The notes under the pieces were generated by a model. It was not told the DNA's origin and ran no database searches. It was given only the letters and a program-made list of their open reading frames with translations. Below are positions 1 through 8,728 of a stretch of 64,000 bases of DNA, piece by piece (position 1 is the stretch's first letter; every line of letters starts with the position of its first letter). The position numbers and the translations under genes are program-made. The DNA comes from Lachnospiraceae bacterium (GTDB taxonomy: Bacteria; Bacillota; Clostridia; Lachnospirales; Lachnospiraceae): positions 1,426,001-1,490,000 of the forward strand of contig JAKVNF010000001.1 in assembly GCA_022483465.1 (NCBI GenBank). The letters are read 5' to 3'.

Positions 1-620
1 ACGAGTCGCTCCCGAAGGAGGAGATCCGGGCGCGGGTGGAGAAGGCCCTGGCCGAGGTGGGTCTTCCCGACCCGAAGGCCCTGATGGACTGCTATCCCCA
101 CCAGCTCTCCGGCGGACAGCGCCAGCGGGTCATGATCGCCATGGCGACGATCTGCCGGCCGGATCTGATGATCGCCGACGAGCCCACCACCGCCCTGGAT
201 GTGACCGTGCAGGCAAAGATCCTGCGGCTCTTAAAGCACATCTCGGTGAAGCACCACATGTCCATCCTGTTCATCTCCCACGACCTCGCCGTGATCTCCC
301 AGATCTGCGACCGGGTCATGGTGATGTACGCGGGAAAGATCTGTGAGGTGGCGGGCACCGACGAGCTCATGCGCGCGCCCCTCCACCCCTACACCAAGGG
401 GCTTCTTCGCTCCATCCCGACCAGGGACTGCCGTGGGCAGGACCTGCCCGCCATCGGCGGCCACGTGCCCGCCGTCACCGAGCCCCGCACCCCCTGTCCC
501 TTCGCGGACCGGTGCCCGCTCGCCGTTCCCCTCTGCCGGGAACAGGCGCCGGTGCTCGCCGAGACGGCCCCGGGGCATTTCGTCAGCTGCCACGTCATCC
601 AGAAGGGAGGCAGGTTATGA
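1..620 (+). CDS. Oligopeptide/dipeptide ABC transporter ATP-binding protein, OppD/DppD type (5' end outside window)
   Basis: C-terminal two thirds of a peptide-importer ATPase that powers uptake from the cytoplasmic face. Visible are the ABC signature LSGGQRQR, Walker B (LMIADEP), the D-loop (ALDVTVQ), the switch histidine (FISHD) and the oligopeptide-transporter C-terminal region with a Cys-rich CPFADRCP motif. The Walker A motif lies before the window. The stop overlaps the next start by 4 bases (ATGA), so translation is coupled to the partner ATPase. The exact peptide or nickel substrate cannot be told from the ATPase. Confidence 0.9.
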   Translation, partial: ESLPKEEIRARVEKALAEVGLPDPKALMDCYPHQLSGGQRQRVMIAMATICRPDLMIADEPTTALDVTVQAKILRLLKHISVKHHMSILFISHDLAVISQICDRVMVMYAGKICEVAGTDELMRAPLHPYTKGLLRSIPTRDCRGQDLPAIGGHVPAVTEPRTPCPFADRCPLAVPLCREQAPVLAETAPGHFVSCHVIQKGGRL

Positions 621-1627
621 GTCAGAAGGTTAGTGCGCCCGTCCCCGCAGCGACCGATATCCTGGAGGTGCGGCATGTGTCCGTCTCCTACCAGGACAAC
701 GGGCTTGGCATCTTCGGAAAGCGCAAAGAGCAGGAGGTGCTGCACGACGTGTCGTTTTCCGTGCACCGGGACGAGTTCTTCGGCCTTGTCGGAGAGTCGG
801 GCTGCGGCAAGTCGACCTTAGGCCGCGCCATCCTGGGGCTTCTCCCCTTCTCCGGGACCATCCTGGTGGACGGCATGGCGCACAAGACGGCAGGCCGGGA
901 AGCCTTCACCCGGAAGATCCAGGCGGTCTTTCAGGATCCGATGAGTGCCCTGGACCCCCGAAAGACCATCGGCTTTACCATGGAGGAGCCGCTGAAGGTC
1001 CACCACATGGGGGATAAGGCGGCGCGCAGGGCGGCGGTCAGCCGCATGCTCGAGCAGGTGGGCCTCGATGCCTCCTACGCAAGCCGCACCCCGGAGGAGC
1101 TCTCCGGCGGACAGCGCCAAAGGGTCTGCATCGGGGCAGCCCTTCTGGCAGAGCCGGAGCTTGTCATCGCGGACGAGTGCGTCTCCGCCCTGGATGTCTC
1201 CGTCGGCGCCCAGATCCTGAACCTGTTTCGGGAGATTGACGCGGCCAAGGACTTCGCCATGCTGTTCATCTCCCACAACCTGTCCGTGGTCTACTACCTC
1301 TGCGACCGGATCGGGGTGATGTACCGGGGGCGGATCGTGGAACTGGGGACCGCGGACGACATCTGCCTCCACCCGCTCCACCCCTACACCAAGCTCCTGC
1401 TCCACGCGATCCCGGACTTCTCCGCCAAGATCACCGGAGAGACGGATCCGAAGCAGGAGGCGGAATTTGAGACCCCGCGGGAGGACCCGCCGGGGGCCTG
1501 CTGCTTTTACCACCGCTGCCCCCACGCGGGGCCCTCGTGCCTCGCCCAGCCGGCGCTGCGGACCATTTCGGGAGAACACGCCTGTGCCTGCGTTCTTGCT
1601 GGCACCGGCAGGGAGGAAACACCATGA
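617..1627 (+). CDS. Oligopeptide/dipeptide ABC transporter ATP-binding protein, OppF/DppF type
   Basis: 336 aa. Second ATPase of a heterodimeric peptide importer. Walker A GESGCGKS is at residues 59-66, LSGGQRQR at 162-169, Walker B VIADE at 183-187 and the switch His near 220. The C-terminal oligopeptide-transporter extension has a CCFYHRCPHAGPSC cysteine cluster. The ATG at 617 was chosen because it overlaps the stop of the preceding ATPase gene and follows an AAGGGAGG ribosome binding site; the frame is open further upstream but without a site. Its own stop overlaps the coaX start (ATGA). Family assignment is firm, substrate unknown. Confidence 0.92.
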   Translation: MSQKVSAPVPAATDILEVRHVSVSYQDNGLGIFGKRKEQEVLHDVSFSVHRDEFFGLVGESGCGKSTLGRAILGLLPFSGTILVDGMAHKTAGREAFTRKIQAVFQDPMSALDPRKTIGFTMEEPLKVHHMGDKAARRAAVSRMLEQVGLDASYASRTPEELSGGQRQRVCIGAALLAEPELVIADECVSALDVSVGAQILNLFREIDAAKDFAMLFISHNLSVVYYLCDRIGVMYRGRIVELGTADDICLHPLHPYTKLLLHAIPDFSAKITGETDPKQEAEFETPREDPPGACCFYHRCPHAGPSCLAQPALRTISGEHACACVLAGTGREETP

Positions 1628-2442
1628 TACTTGCACTGGACACCGGAAACACCCATACCATCATGGGCTGCATTGAAAAGAAGGGGAGCGGGATCGAGGT
1701 CACGAAGACCGTGCAGATCAGCACCACGCCCACCAAGACCGCCTACGAGTACGCGGTGGAGATCAAGTCGATCATGGAGCTGGCGGGGATCGACCCCACC
1801 GGCTTTGAGGGGGCCATCATCTCCTCCGTGGTGCCGCAGATCAACATCGTGCTGCAGAAGGCGGTCCGCCTGGTCACCGGGTGCGACGCCTTGCTCTTAG
1901 GCGCGGGCGTTCGGACCGGCCTCAACATCCGCCTGGACGATCCCGGCACCATCGCCGGGGACCTGGTCGCCACGGCCGTCGCCGCCAAGATGGAGTATCC
2001 CCTTCCCTGCATCATCGTCGACATGGGCACCGCCACGACGATCACCGTGGTGGGCTCCGACGGCTCCTACCTGGGCGGCTCCATCATGCCGGGCACCGGC
2101 ATCTCCCTGGACGCCCTCACAAGGGAGACATCGCTTCTGCCCTCCATCGACTTCACGGCGCCAAAGAAGGTCATCGGCACCAACACGGTGGACGCCATGA
2201 AGGGCGGCGTCGTCTACGGCGCCGCGGGCTCCATCGACGGCATCATTGACCGCTTTGCCGCGGAGCTCGGCCAAGTAGGGAGCATCGTCGCAACGGGCGG
2301 CATGGGACGGCTCATCGCCCCCTACTGCCGGCACCAGATCACCATCGACAACCGGCTGCTCCTCAAGGGCCTCGGCTATATCTACCGGAAAAACGAGGAG
2401 ACCGGAAAGCTCCGGACCAGGAAGCGGGACGGCAGGGACTGA
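1624..2442 (+). CDS. coaX: Type III pantothenate kinase
   Basis: 272 aa. Phosphorylates pantothenate to 4'-phosphopantothenate in the first step of coenzyme A synthesis; type III enzymes belong to the ASKHA fold. The N-terminal phosphate-binding motif DTGNTHTIMG (residues 6-15), the GVRTGLNIR segment and the second motif DMGTATTITV are present, and length matches the family. The start overlaps the upstream ATPase stop by 4 bases, so it is translationally coupled to the peptide transporter operon although functionally unrelated. Its natural terminator has been split by an IS3 insertion just downstream. Confidence 0.93.
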   Translation: MILALDTGNTHTIMGCIEKKGSGIEVTKTVQISTTPTKTAYEYAVEIKSIMELAGIDPTGFEGAIISSVVPQINIVLQKAVRLVTGCDALLLGAGVRTGLNIRLDDPGTIAGDLVATAVAAKMEYPLPCIIVDMGTATTITVVGSDGSYLGGSIMPGTGISLDALTRETSLLPSIDFTAPKKVIGTNTVDAMKGGVVYGAAGSIDGIIDRFAAELGQVGSIVATGGMGRLIAPYCRHQITIDNRLLLKGLGYIYRKNEETGKLRTRKRDGRD

Positions 2443-2468
2443 TCCGCCTCCCAGAGCGCAAAAAAGAT

Positions 2469-2497
2469 CTTCCCCCGGGGAAACCCTTTTGCGGTTT
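2469..2497 (+). terminator. Left part of the coaX terminator hairpin, split by the IS3 insertion
   Basis: CTTCCCCCGGGGAAACC (2469-2485) followed by the loop and GGTTT (2493-2497). The rest of the right arm, CCCCGGGGGAAG, lies at 7845-7856, beyond the 5.3-kb insertion. Joined through the TTT duplication the two arms give a perfect 17-bp stem between convergent coaX and mrp. Confidence 0.8.
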
Positions 2498-2502
2498 TGA
2501 TA

Positions 2503-2546
2503 TGATCCCCCTCTGTAGGACACTGAAATATAAGTGTCCTACGGAG
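2503..2546. promoter_or_regulatory. Palindrome that can hide the IS3 orfA ribosome binding site
   Basis: An 18-bp stem (one mismatch) pairs CCCCCTCTGTAGGACACT with AGTGTCCTACGGAGGGGG around an 8-base loop. The right arm contains the GGAGGGGG ribosome binding site for the ATG at 2558. An mRNA entering from outside the element would fold here and block transposase translation, a control known for other insertion sequences such as IS10 and IS50. This role is inferred from structure only. Confidence 0.65.
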
Positions 2547-2557
2547 GGGGACATTTC

Positions 2558-3250
2558 ATGTCCAGAAAGGGAAAGATAGATCCGGTTATAAAGGTAAAAG
2601 CTGTAGAGGAGGTGATCTCAGGCAGGTCAAGCATATCGGCAGAAGCCAAAAAGGTAGGAGTAGATGATAAATCACTTTCAGCCTGGATCGCCATCTACAA
2701 ATCAGAAGGTCCCACCGGGCTCCTGGATCAAAAGCACAATAAGTATTACTCCAAGGAGACCAAGCTCATAGCGGTTGAGGACTACCTTGATGGAAAAGGC
2801 TCTATGGCAGAGATCGCCAGTAAATATGGTTTAAGGGATTGGACTCGGCTGCGCGATTGGATCAAGACGTATAATACTCAAGGGACAATCAGTTCTCGTG
2901 GAAGTGGAGGCGGAAGCTACATGAAGAAAGCGAGACAGACAACTCTTGAGGAGAGAATAGAGATCGTTCAGTACTGTCTTGATCACGACAGAAATTACGG
3001 TGAAGCTGCTATCCGGTATGAATGCTCCTACCAGCAGGTTCGAAACTGGGTCATAAAATACGACGCCATGGGCAAAAGCGGGCTTGAGGATAGGCGCGGC
3101 CACCGTGCCGGGACTGAGCCGAGCAGGACTCCGGAGGAAGAACTCCGGGACAGGATCGCCCAGCTGGAGCGTCAGAATAGAGACCTGCGGATGGAGAATG
3201 ATCTCCTAAAAAAACTAAGGGAACTGAAGATGAAAGATCGCTCTCTTTAG
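2558..3250 (+). CDS. IS3-family transposase OrfA (helix-turn-helix, leucine zipper)
   Basis: 230 aa from the ATG at 2558, chosen for the GGAGGGGG site 8 bases upstream. Contains two or three tandem helix-turn-helix units (around residues 10-50, 70-110 and 130-170) and a C-terminal coiled coil (EELRDRIAQLERQNRDL) typical of IS150-group OrfA. It binds the element ends. Near its end is a run of seven A (codons CTA AAA AAA, about 3206-3214). A -1 slip there enters the orfB frame and makes the OrfAB fusion transposase, as is usual in the family. Confidence 0.85.
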   Translation: MSRKGKIDPVIKVKAVEEVISGRSSISAEAKKVGVDDKSLSAWIAIYKSEGPTGLLDQKHNKYYSKETKLIAVEDYLDGKGSMAEIASKYGLRDWTRLRDWIKTYNTQGTISSRGSGGGSYMKKARQTTLEERIEIVQYCLDHDRNYGEAAIRYECSYQQVRNWVIKYDAMGKSGLEDRRGHRAGTEPSRTPEEELRDRIAQLERQNRDLRMENDLLKKLRELKMKDRSL

Positions 3251-4064
3251 TTCACAACCTAATCAAATACTGTGCGATCAGCGAGCTTGCGAAAACAAAG
3301 CATTATCCGGTACGCAGGCTCTGCAGATATGTTCATGTGGCCCCTTCTGCGTATTACAAATGGAGGAAACATTCCAAATCAGCCCGTGAGGCCGAGAATG
3401 AACGCATTGCAGCGCTTATGAAGAAGCACCATGAGGAACATCCGGAGAAAGGATATCGCCGTCTTCGGGACGATCTGGAAACGGAAGATCACATCCACAT
3501 CAATGACAAGAGGGCACATCGGATCTGCAGGAAGAAACACATACAGTCGACGATCAAGTGGAGACCGAAGGGATGCACCAGAAGTTCGGGAGATCCCATG
3601 TATGTCGCTGAGAATGTCCTGCATCGTGACTTTACGGCAGAGCGTCCCAATCAGAAGTGGCTGACGGACGTATCCGAGTTTAAGTACTACACTGGTATAG
3701 AGGTCCACAAGCTCTATCTGAGCGCGATTTTGGACCTGTATGACCGCAGGATCGTGGCCTATGAGATCAGCGATCATAATGACAAGCCCCTGGTGATGAA
3801 GACGTTTGATGAGGCCGTCGCAGCAGAGCCTGATGCTCACCCACTGTTTCATAGTGACAGAGGATTTCAATATACAAGCAGAGAGTTTCATCAGAGACTT
3901 GTTGAGCATAAGATGACGCAGAGTATGTCCAGGGTAGGCCACTGCATTGACAACGGGCCGATGGAAGGATTCTGGGGAATGCTCAAGCGCGAAAGTTACT
4001 ACGGCAGAAGATTTACAGATCGCAGTTCGCTGGAGTCCATGATCAGAAATTACATCTATTACTA
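3238..4064 (+). pseudogene. IS3-family transposase OrfB, 5' part (interrupted at 4064)
   Basis: DDE integrase-fold catalytic subunit, read in the -1 frame relative to OrfA. Visible are the HTH_21 region (HPEKGYRRLRDDL), the first catalytic Asp (KWLTDVSEF), the second (HSDRGFQYTS) and the Glu region (GPMEGFWGMLKRE). The frame is open from upstream of 3238, and no independent start is needed if made by frameshift. The coding sequence stops matching the family at IYYYS because an IS4-family element is inserted there. The missing end lies at 7449-7527 and reads on in frame when the insert and one TTACTA copy are removed. Confidence 0.85.
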
Positions 4065-4332
4065 CTCAAACTTCCCACTTGGTCCGACCCTCGAAAAACG
4101 TTGAAAATACGCCCAAAATCGAGCTTTCTACTATGAGTTTTTCGGCTTCTTGACAATTGAAAAAGCACTCTGTGCCTTCTATAATAAGATCGTCCAAAAT
4201 CAAAGGAAGGTACAGGTGCTCACATTGAGTATACATCAAAACAAGCCAATTGCAACTACTAATTTCGAGGACGAATGTGCGTTTGGAAACGTGTGAATTG
4301 CTAAACGAAGTTCCGCCAGCAAATTTTAAAAC

Positions 4333-5817
4333 CGGAAGTTAATCCTTCTGAAGGATGGCTGGAACTTAATCCTTCCGAAAAGTCTATAATAGCCCACGTT
4401 GGTCTCCACCTGTTGCTCCGACCAGAACAGGAGGACCATATGGACAAGTATAAGCATATGAGCAGTGAAGACCGGTTCAGCATAGAGGCCGGGCTTAACA
4501 ACGGGCAGAAATTCAAAGAGATCGGTGAAGCTCTTGGCAAGGACTGCACCACTATCTCCAAAGAGGTACGCTCTCACCTGGTATATAAAAAGACCGGTGC
4601 TTACGGGCGCCCCTTCAATGACTGTGCCAAACGCAGGAGCTGTCAGTTGTCCGCGGTGTGTGACAGCTGCCCGCAGACCAGACAGCGCTTCCGTTTCTGC
4701 TCGGTCTGCAGCAGATGTGTTGATCACTGCATCATGTACGAAAAAGAAACATGCCCCAGGCTTTCCAAACCGCCTTACGTCTGCAACGGCTGTAAGGACA
4801 AGCGTACCTGTACACTGGAAAAGCGCCTTTACGACGCTGCCGCAGCCCAGACAGAATACACCAGTGTTCTGCAGGAAGCCCGCCAGGGTATTGCTCTTTC
4901 TGACGATGAGAAGAAGCGGCTGGATGACATCATTTCGCCGCTGCTGAGGCAGGGACAGTCACTCCACCATATCTGCCTGAATCACAAGGCAGAGCTCATG
5001 GTCAGTGAAAGGACGCTCTACACATACATGGATGCCGGGATCTTCTCTGCCAGAAACATTGATATGCCCCGTAAAGTGAGGATGAGGCCCCGCCGTAAAC
5101 GTCCGGATACCATCAAGGTCGATCCGAAATGCCGTCAGGGACGCACTCTGGAGGATTACAAGCGGTACCTGGCAGAACACCCGGATACTCCTGTGGTCCA
5201 GCTTGATTCTGTAGAAGGCGTTAAAGGCGGAGCTGTGCTGCTCACCATTACCTTCACAGCATGCGGCCTTCAGCTGGCCATTCGCCGTGACCACAACGAT
5301 GCCCAATCAGTAGACGATATCTTCGACAAGCTCTATCTCGAGCTGCTGCCGGAGACCTTTATGAAACTGTTTCCCATACTGCTGGCAGATAACGGAAGCG
5401 AGTTCTCGGACCCTCATCATATCGAGTTTGATGCCAACGGGAACCAGCGCACGCATATGTTTTACTGTAATGCTTCTGCACCCTATCAGAAAGGAAGCTG
5501 TGAGGTGCGTCACGAAATGATCCGCCGCGTTATCCATAAGGGAGTCGATATAACTCCTTATACGCAGGAACAGATCTCGATGATGATGTCACACATCAAT
5601 TCTTACAAGAGACTGACTTTGGGGAACAAAAGTCCCTACGAAGTCTTTGAATTCATGTATGGGAAAGATGTACTGAACAAACTCGGGCTCAGGCAGATTC
5701 CTTCTGATGAAATCAACCTGAGCCCTGAGCTGTTGAAGTAATACGTATCGGTCGGAGCATCAGCCTGAAAGACCACTCCATGCACCAGAAGCAGGGGTGG
5801 AACTTAAAAGTTCCGAA
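4333..5817 (+). mobile_element. IS30-family element (limits approximate)
   Basis: Third layer of the nested insertions. The limits are approximate, taken from repeats that bracket the transposase gene. A 20-bp motif of the form GGAACTTAATCCTTCCGAA occurs twice on the left (4333-4352 and 4360-4379) and once, modified, on the right (5798-5817). They may be end or transposase-binding sequences. I could not define the exact tips or target duplication. Between 4105 and 4439 there is otherwise only the IS4 left end and promoter. Confidence 0.6.
4440..5741 (+). CDS. IS30-family transposase
   Basis: 433 aa. The start at 4440 follows AGGAGG with 6-base spacing. The N-terminal helix-turn-helix (residues 6-40, ending CTTISKEV) is typical of IS30. 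A Cys-rich zinc-binding-like segment (about residues 65-125, with CDSCP, CSVCSRC, CNGCKDKRTC) follows. The DDE catalytic core has VVQLDSVEG (first Asp), LADNGSEF (second Asp) and KGSCE (Glu). The gene is full length with no frameshift, so it could still be active. Confidence 0.9.
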   Translation: MDKYKHMSSEDRFSIEAGLNNGQKFKEIGEALGKDCTTISKEVRSHLVYKKTGAYGRPFNDCAKRRSCQLSAVCDSCPQTRQRFRFCSVCSRCVDHCIMYEKETCPRLSKPPYVCNGCKDKRTCTLEKRLYDAAAAQTEYTSVLQEARQGIALSDDEKKRLDDIISPLLRQGQSLHHICLNHKAELMVSERTLYTYMDAGIFSARNIDMPRKVRMRPRRKRPDTIKVDPKCRQGRTLEDYKRYLAEHPDTPVVQLDSVEGVKGGAVLLTITFTACGLQLAIRRDHNDAQSVDDIFDKLYLELLPETFMKLFPILLADNGSEFSDPHHIEFDANGNQRTHMFYCNASAPYQKGSCEVRHEMIRRVIHKGVDITPYTQEQISMMMSHINSYKRLTLGNKSPYEVFEFMYGKDVLNKLGLRQIPSDEINLSPELLK

Positions 5818-5905
5818 TTTCGGATTTCAGGTTCGACCTCTTTGGAAGATACGCATTTTTTTAGAAACGGTCGTTTCTATGCCCCAGTTATAGCCGTTTT
5901 CAGGT

Positions 5906-7363
5906 TTGCTGTACAGGGGCAGGCAGCAAAAATCTGAGGTTCCGGCTGCAAATCAGGAAAAAGCGGAAGTTACCTCTTCAAACTGGAACATCGGATTTCA
6001 ATCGACCGCGTTTGGAAACGCCATGAAAGAGCTTGGCGTAAGTGCTCTCCTGAAGGCCTCCAATATCACCAAGGCGAAGGGCGCCTCTGCATATGAGCTG
6101 TTTCAGTTTCTTGTAATCCTCGTGTTCCAGAGGTGCAACCTGTATCACTTCCTCAACTCCAAGAAGAAGAATACTGCCTATGACGATAACACCTACTACC
6201 GCTTCCTGAATGAAGGACGCTACAACTGGAGAAAGTTCATCCTGCTCCTCTCCGCCAGGATTGCCGCCTATTTCACTACTCTTACCCGCAAGAACAGGGC
6301 TCGATGCTTTGTGCTCGATGACTCTGTCATCGCCCGTAACCGTTCCAAAAAGGTGGAGCTGCTCTCCAATGTCTACAATCACGTGATCCACAGAACCGAG
6401 AGGGGATTTAATCTCCTTCTTCTTGGGTGGACCGATGGATACAGCTTCCTTCCGGTCCAGTACATCATGCTTGCTTCGGCCAAGGCTAAGAGCCGCATCT
6501 GCGACGTATACGACAAGCACCTGCGTCATAACACCAACGCGTATAAGAGACGGGTGGATGCAATTACGCAAAAGCCCAAGATTGCACTTCAGTTGCTTCG
6601 CTCCGCCATTGACGCTGATATCAAAGCCGAATACGTGCTCATGGATACCTGGTTCACGACAGAACCGTTCATCTGCAGCATCAAGGACCTCGGCCTTGAG
6701 GTGATCGGCATGCTCAAAGATACCAAGCAGCAGTATTGGTACAAAGGCAGGCTGTATAACCTGAAAGGCCTCGCGAAGATTGCCATCCGTCATTGCCCGC
6801 AGGGGAACCTGTTCGGGTCCATTGTTGTCAAAACGAAGTATCAGCAGCTTCCTGTCAAGCTGGTCTTTGTCCGCAATCGCAACAAGAAGGACGAGTACAT
6901 CATCCTTCTAACCACTGCGGTGACTCTGCCCGACAGTGAGGCAGTCAGAATCTATGGCTACAGGTGGGGCATCGAGGTATGCTTCAGGGCATGTAAGTCC
7001 CTTCTCAAGCTTGGCAAGGAGTTTCAAGGACTCAGCTACGACGTAACCGACAGCACAACTGCACTCGTGCTCACACGATTTCTCATTCTCGAGTATATCC
7101 GTCGCAGGAAGAATGATCCCAAGACCATCTGCGAGCTGTTCTTCGTCTGCTGTGATGACATTCAGGATATTTCCCTGAAGCAGTCGATTGACCATCTTAC
7201 TGCAATGCTGATCGAGGGGGTCAGAACAGGTGATGTCTCCATTCAGATCTCTGAAAAGATGCGTAGCGACCTGGAGAACTGGTTTTCGACACAGCCCGAG
7301 TTTATACAGAACCTGTTCCACGACTTCCTAAATTTGTTTCTAATGAGTGATAAAGCTGCATAA
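5906..7363 (+). CDS. IS4-family DDE transposase
   Basis: 485 aa from a TTG at 5906; an alternative ATG start is at 6024 (MKELGV). The frame is preceded by a poor ribosome binding site, probably because the IS30 element has displaced the original leader. Catalytic motifs include VLDDSVIARN (first Asp), LMDTWFTTEPF (second Asp) and the IS4 signature Y-x2-R-x3-E-x6-K (YGYRWGIEVCFRACK). No internal stop. Function is transposition of the 4065-7442 element. Confidence 0.88.
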   Translation: MLYRGRQQKSEVPAANQEKAEVTSSNWNIGFQSTAFGNAMKELGVSALLKASNITKAKGASAYELFQFLVILVFQRCNLYHFLNSKKKNTAYDDNTYYRFLNEGRYNWRKFILLLSARIAAYFTTLTRKNRARCFVLDDSVIARNRSKKVELLSNVYNHVIHRTERGFNLLLLGWTDGYSFLPVQYIMLASAKAKSRICDVYDKHLRHNTNAYKRRVDAITQKPKIALQLLRSAIDADIKAEYVLMDTWFTTEPFICSIKDLGLEVIGMLKDTKQQYWYKGRLYNLKGLAKIAIRHCPQGNLFGSIVVKTKYQQLPVKLVFVRNRNKKDEYIILLTTAVTLPDSEAVRIYGYRWGIEVCFRACKSLLKLGKEFQGLSYDVTDSTTALVLTRFLILEYIRRRKNDPKTICELFFVCCDDIQDISLKQSIDHLTAMLIEGVRTGDVSIQISEKMRSDLENWFSTQPEFIQNLFHDFLNLFLMSDKAA

Positions 7364-7448
7364 TGCTGTCAAGTTTCAAAAAATCACCTGTTGAGCAAGA
7401 AACCATCGGCTGTTACAGCATTTTTCAAGTGGGAAGTTTGAGTTACTA

Positions 7449-7527
7449 CAACACGGAGCGTACGCAGCGCAGGCTGCATCTTCTCACACCAATCTCATAC
7501 CACAAGAAATACTATGAGGCAGCGTAA
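7449..7527 (+). pseudogene. IS3-family transposase OrfB, 3' end
   Basis: Encodes the C-terminal tail YNTERTQRRLHLLTPISYH and onward to a stop at 7525-7527. This is the standard IS3 OrfB ending that is missing from the 5' piece ending at 4064. Joining 4064 to 7449 restores a continuous frame (IYYY followed by NTER), proving the order of insertion: IS3 first, IS4 second. Confidence 0.88.
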
Positions 7528-7844
7528 AAAATCGCCAGTCAGATCTACCTGGTGATAGACGGAAATTTTGCTTAAACCGGCAATACGACGTGTTGCACCA
7601 CATGAGAAAGCCTGTAACCACGGCAGTTGTTCAAGATAAAATTCACTATTTAGAACATTGCCGACCGGTAACGCAATAAACAGTGTGTTTATATCGATCA
7701 CAACCCAGTAAACACAAGGCTTTCATCGAAAAAACGCTTTACCGCTTGTTCGGTAATTACCGGTCTATTGTAAATTTCCGATAGATCCAACTGACGGTTG
7801 CATTATTATTTTTCAGTATCCACTTGACGGGGACCGGACCATTT

Positions 7845-7870
7845 CCCCGGGGGAAGGTTTGTCTCTTTTC
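7845..7870 (-). terminator. Right part of the coaX/mrp terminator hairpin
   Basis: CCCCGGGGGAAG at 7845-7856 completes the arm GGTTT left at 2493-2497. T-rich tracts flank the reconstructed hairpin on both outer sides, fitting a bidirectional terminator between two convergent genes. With the insertion in place, neither side alone keeps the full stem. Confidence 0.7.
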
Positions 7871-7881
7871 TTATTTTTGGA

Positions 7882-8709
7882 TCAGTCCAGTTTGGGCAGC
7901 ACGTCCGCGAGCCCGTCCAGGGAGAAGTCCTCAAAGTACTCCACCGTGCCCTGGTCCATCGCATCGGCAAGCTTGGGGTCAATCGGGAGCTTTGCCACCA
8001 CCTTGGTGTGCTCCTTCTCTGCGGTCTCCTCCACGTGGCTCTCGCCGAAGATGGCGATCTTCTCGCCGCAGTGGGGACACTGCACGTAGGACATGTTTTC
8101 GATCAGGCCCAGGATCGGCACGTTCATCTCCTCTGCCATCCGGCAGGCCTTCTGCACGATCATGGAGACCAGGTCCTGGGGCGTGGTCACGATCAGGATG
8201 CCGTCCAGCGGCAGGGACTGGAACACGGTCAGCGGCACGTCGCCGGTTCCCGGCGGCATGTCCACGAACATGTAGTCCACATCTCCCCACTTCACATTGG
8301 TCCAGAACTGCTTGACGACGCCGGCGACCACAGGTCCGCGCCAGATGACAGGCTGGGTCTCACTCTCCATCAACAGGTTCATCGACATGATCTGGATGCC
8401 GGTGGCGGACTGGGCCGGGATCAGAACCCCGCCCTCTCCGTTGGGATCCGACCCCTCCACGCCGACATCGGCGCTGGTCACCCCGAACATCCGCGGGATG
8501 CTGGGGCCGGTGATGTCGCAGTCCATGATGGCGGTGCGATAGCCCTGCTTCCTGCTCCAGAGGGCGCACAGGCCCGTCACGGAGGACTTGCCCACGCCGC
8601 CCTTGCCGCTGACGATGCCGATCATCTTTTTCACATGGCTGCCCGGGTTGGCCGGAACCTGAAAGTTCGGCTTCGGCATCGGGATTTTTTCTTTCTTCTC
8701 TTCGCTCAT
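7882..8709 (-). CDS. Mrp/NBP35-family P-loop ATPase, iron-sulfur carrier
   Basis: 275 aa. The deviant Walker A motif GKGGVGKS is at residues 35-42. Also present are the MDCDITGPSIPRMFG segment, the DMPPGTGD motif and a CPHCG CxxC pair about residue 210 that in family members bridges a [4Fe-4S] cluster between subunits. The role is transfer of iron-sulfur clusters to apoproteins in the cytoplasm. Convergent with coaX, whose shared terminator is split by the IS stack. Followed closely upstream by the exonuclease gene on the same strand. Confidence 0.92.
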   Translation of the reverse strand: MSEEKKEKIPMPKPNFQVPANPGSHVKKMIGIVSGKGGVGKSSVTGLCALWSRKQGYRTAIMDCDITGPSIPRMFGVTSADVGVEGSDPNGEGGVLIPAQSATGIQIMSMNLLMESETQPVIWRGPVVAGVVKQFWTNVKWGDVDYMFVDMPPGTGDVPLTVFQSLPLDGILIVTTPQDLVSMIVQKACRMAEEMNVPILGLIENMSYVQCPHCGEKIAIFGESHVEETAEKEHTKVVAKLPIDPKLADAMDQGTVEYFEDFSLDGLADVLPKLD

Positions 8710-8728
8710 TGCGCTTTCTGCTCCTTTG

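Larger units (their letters stand above)
4065..7442 (+). mobile_element. IS4-family element nested in IS3 orfB (itself carrying an IS30-family element)
   Basis: Bounded by 17-bp perfect terminal inverted repeats (CTCAAACTTCCCACTTG at 4065-4081, its complement at 7426-7442). A 6-bp TTACTA duplication is at 4059-4064 and 7443-7448. A good promoter lies near the left end (TTGAAA, 17 bp, TATAAT, about 4157-4185). The transposase gene is at 5906-7363. An IS30-family element separates the left end from that gene, so the native 5' leader is probably interrupted. Confidence 0.85.
2498..7841 (+). mobile_element. IS3-family (IS150-like) element, interrupted by a nested IS4-family element
   Basis: Begins TGATATGATCCCC and ends with a related inverted sequence (GGGGACCGGACCA). 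The ends share about 25 loosely matched bases, with TG..CA termini as in IS3. A 3-bp TTT duplication is seen at 2495-2497 and 7842-7844. It carries orfA (2558-3250) and orfB, the latter cut at 4064 and resuming at 7449. The first 80 bp form a large palindrome over the orfA ribosome binding site. About 314 bp of non-coding sequence (7528-7841) follows orfB; I see no gene there, only a short palindrome (GGTAATTACC) near 7760. Confidence 0.85.

Noticed and set aside
4201-4293. A short GTG-started frame near the IS4 left end
   Set aside because: Only 26 codons, does not join the transposase frame, and no family match; probably non-coding leader.
7495-7701. A 68-codon minus-strand frame in the IS3 tail
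   Set aside because: No start site or recognisable domain; overlaps the end of orfB.
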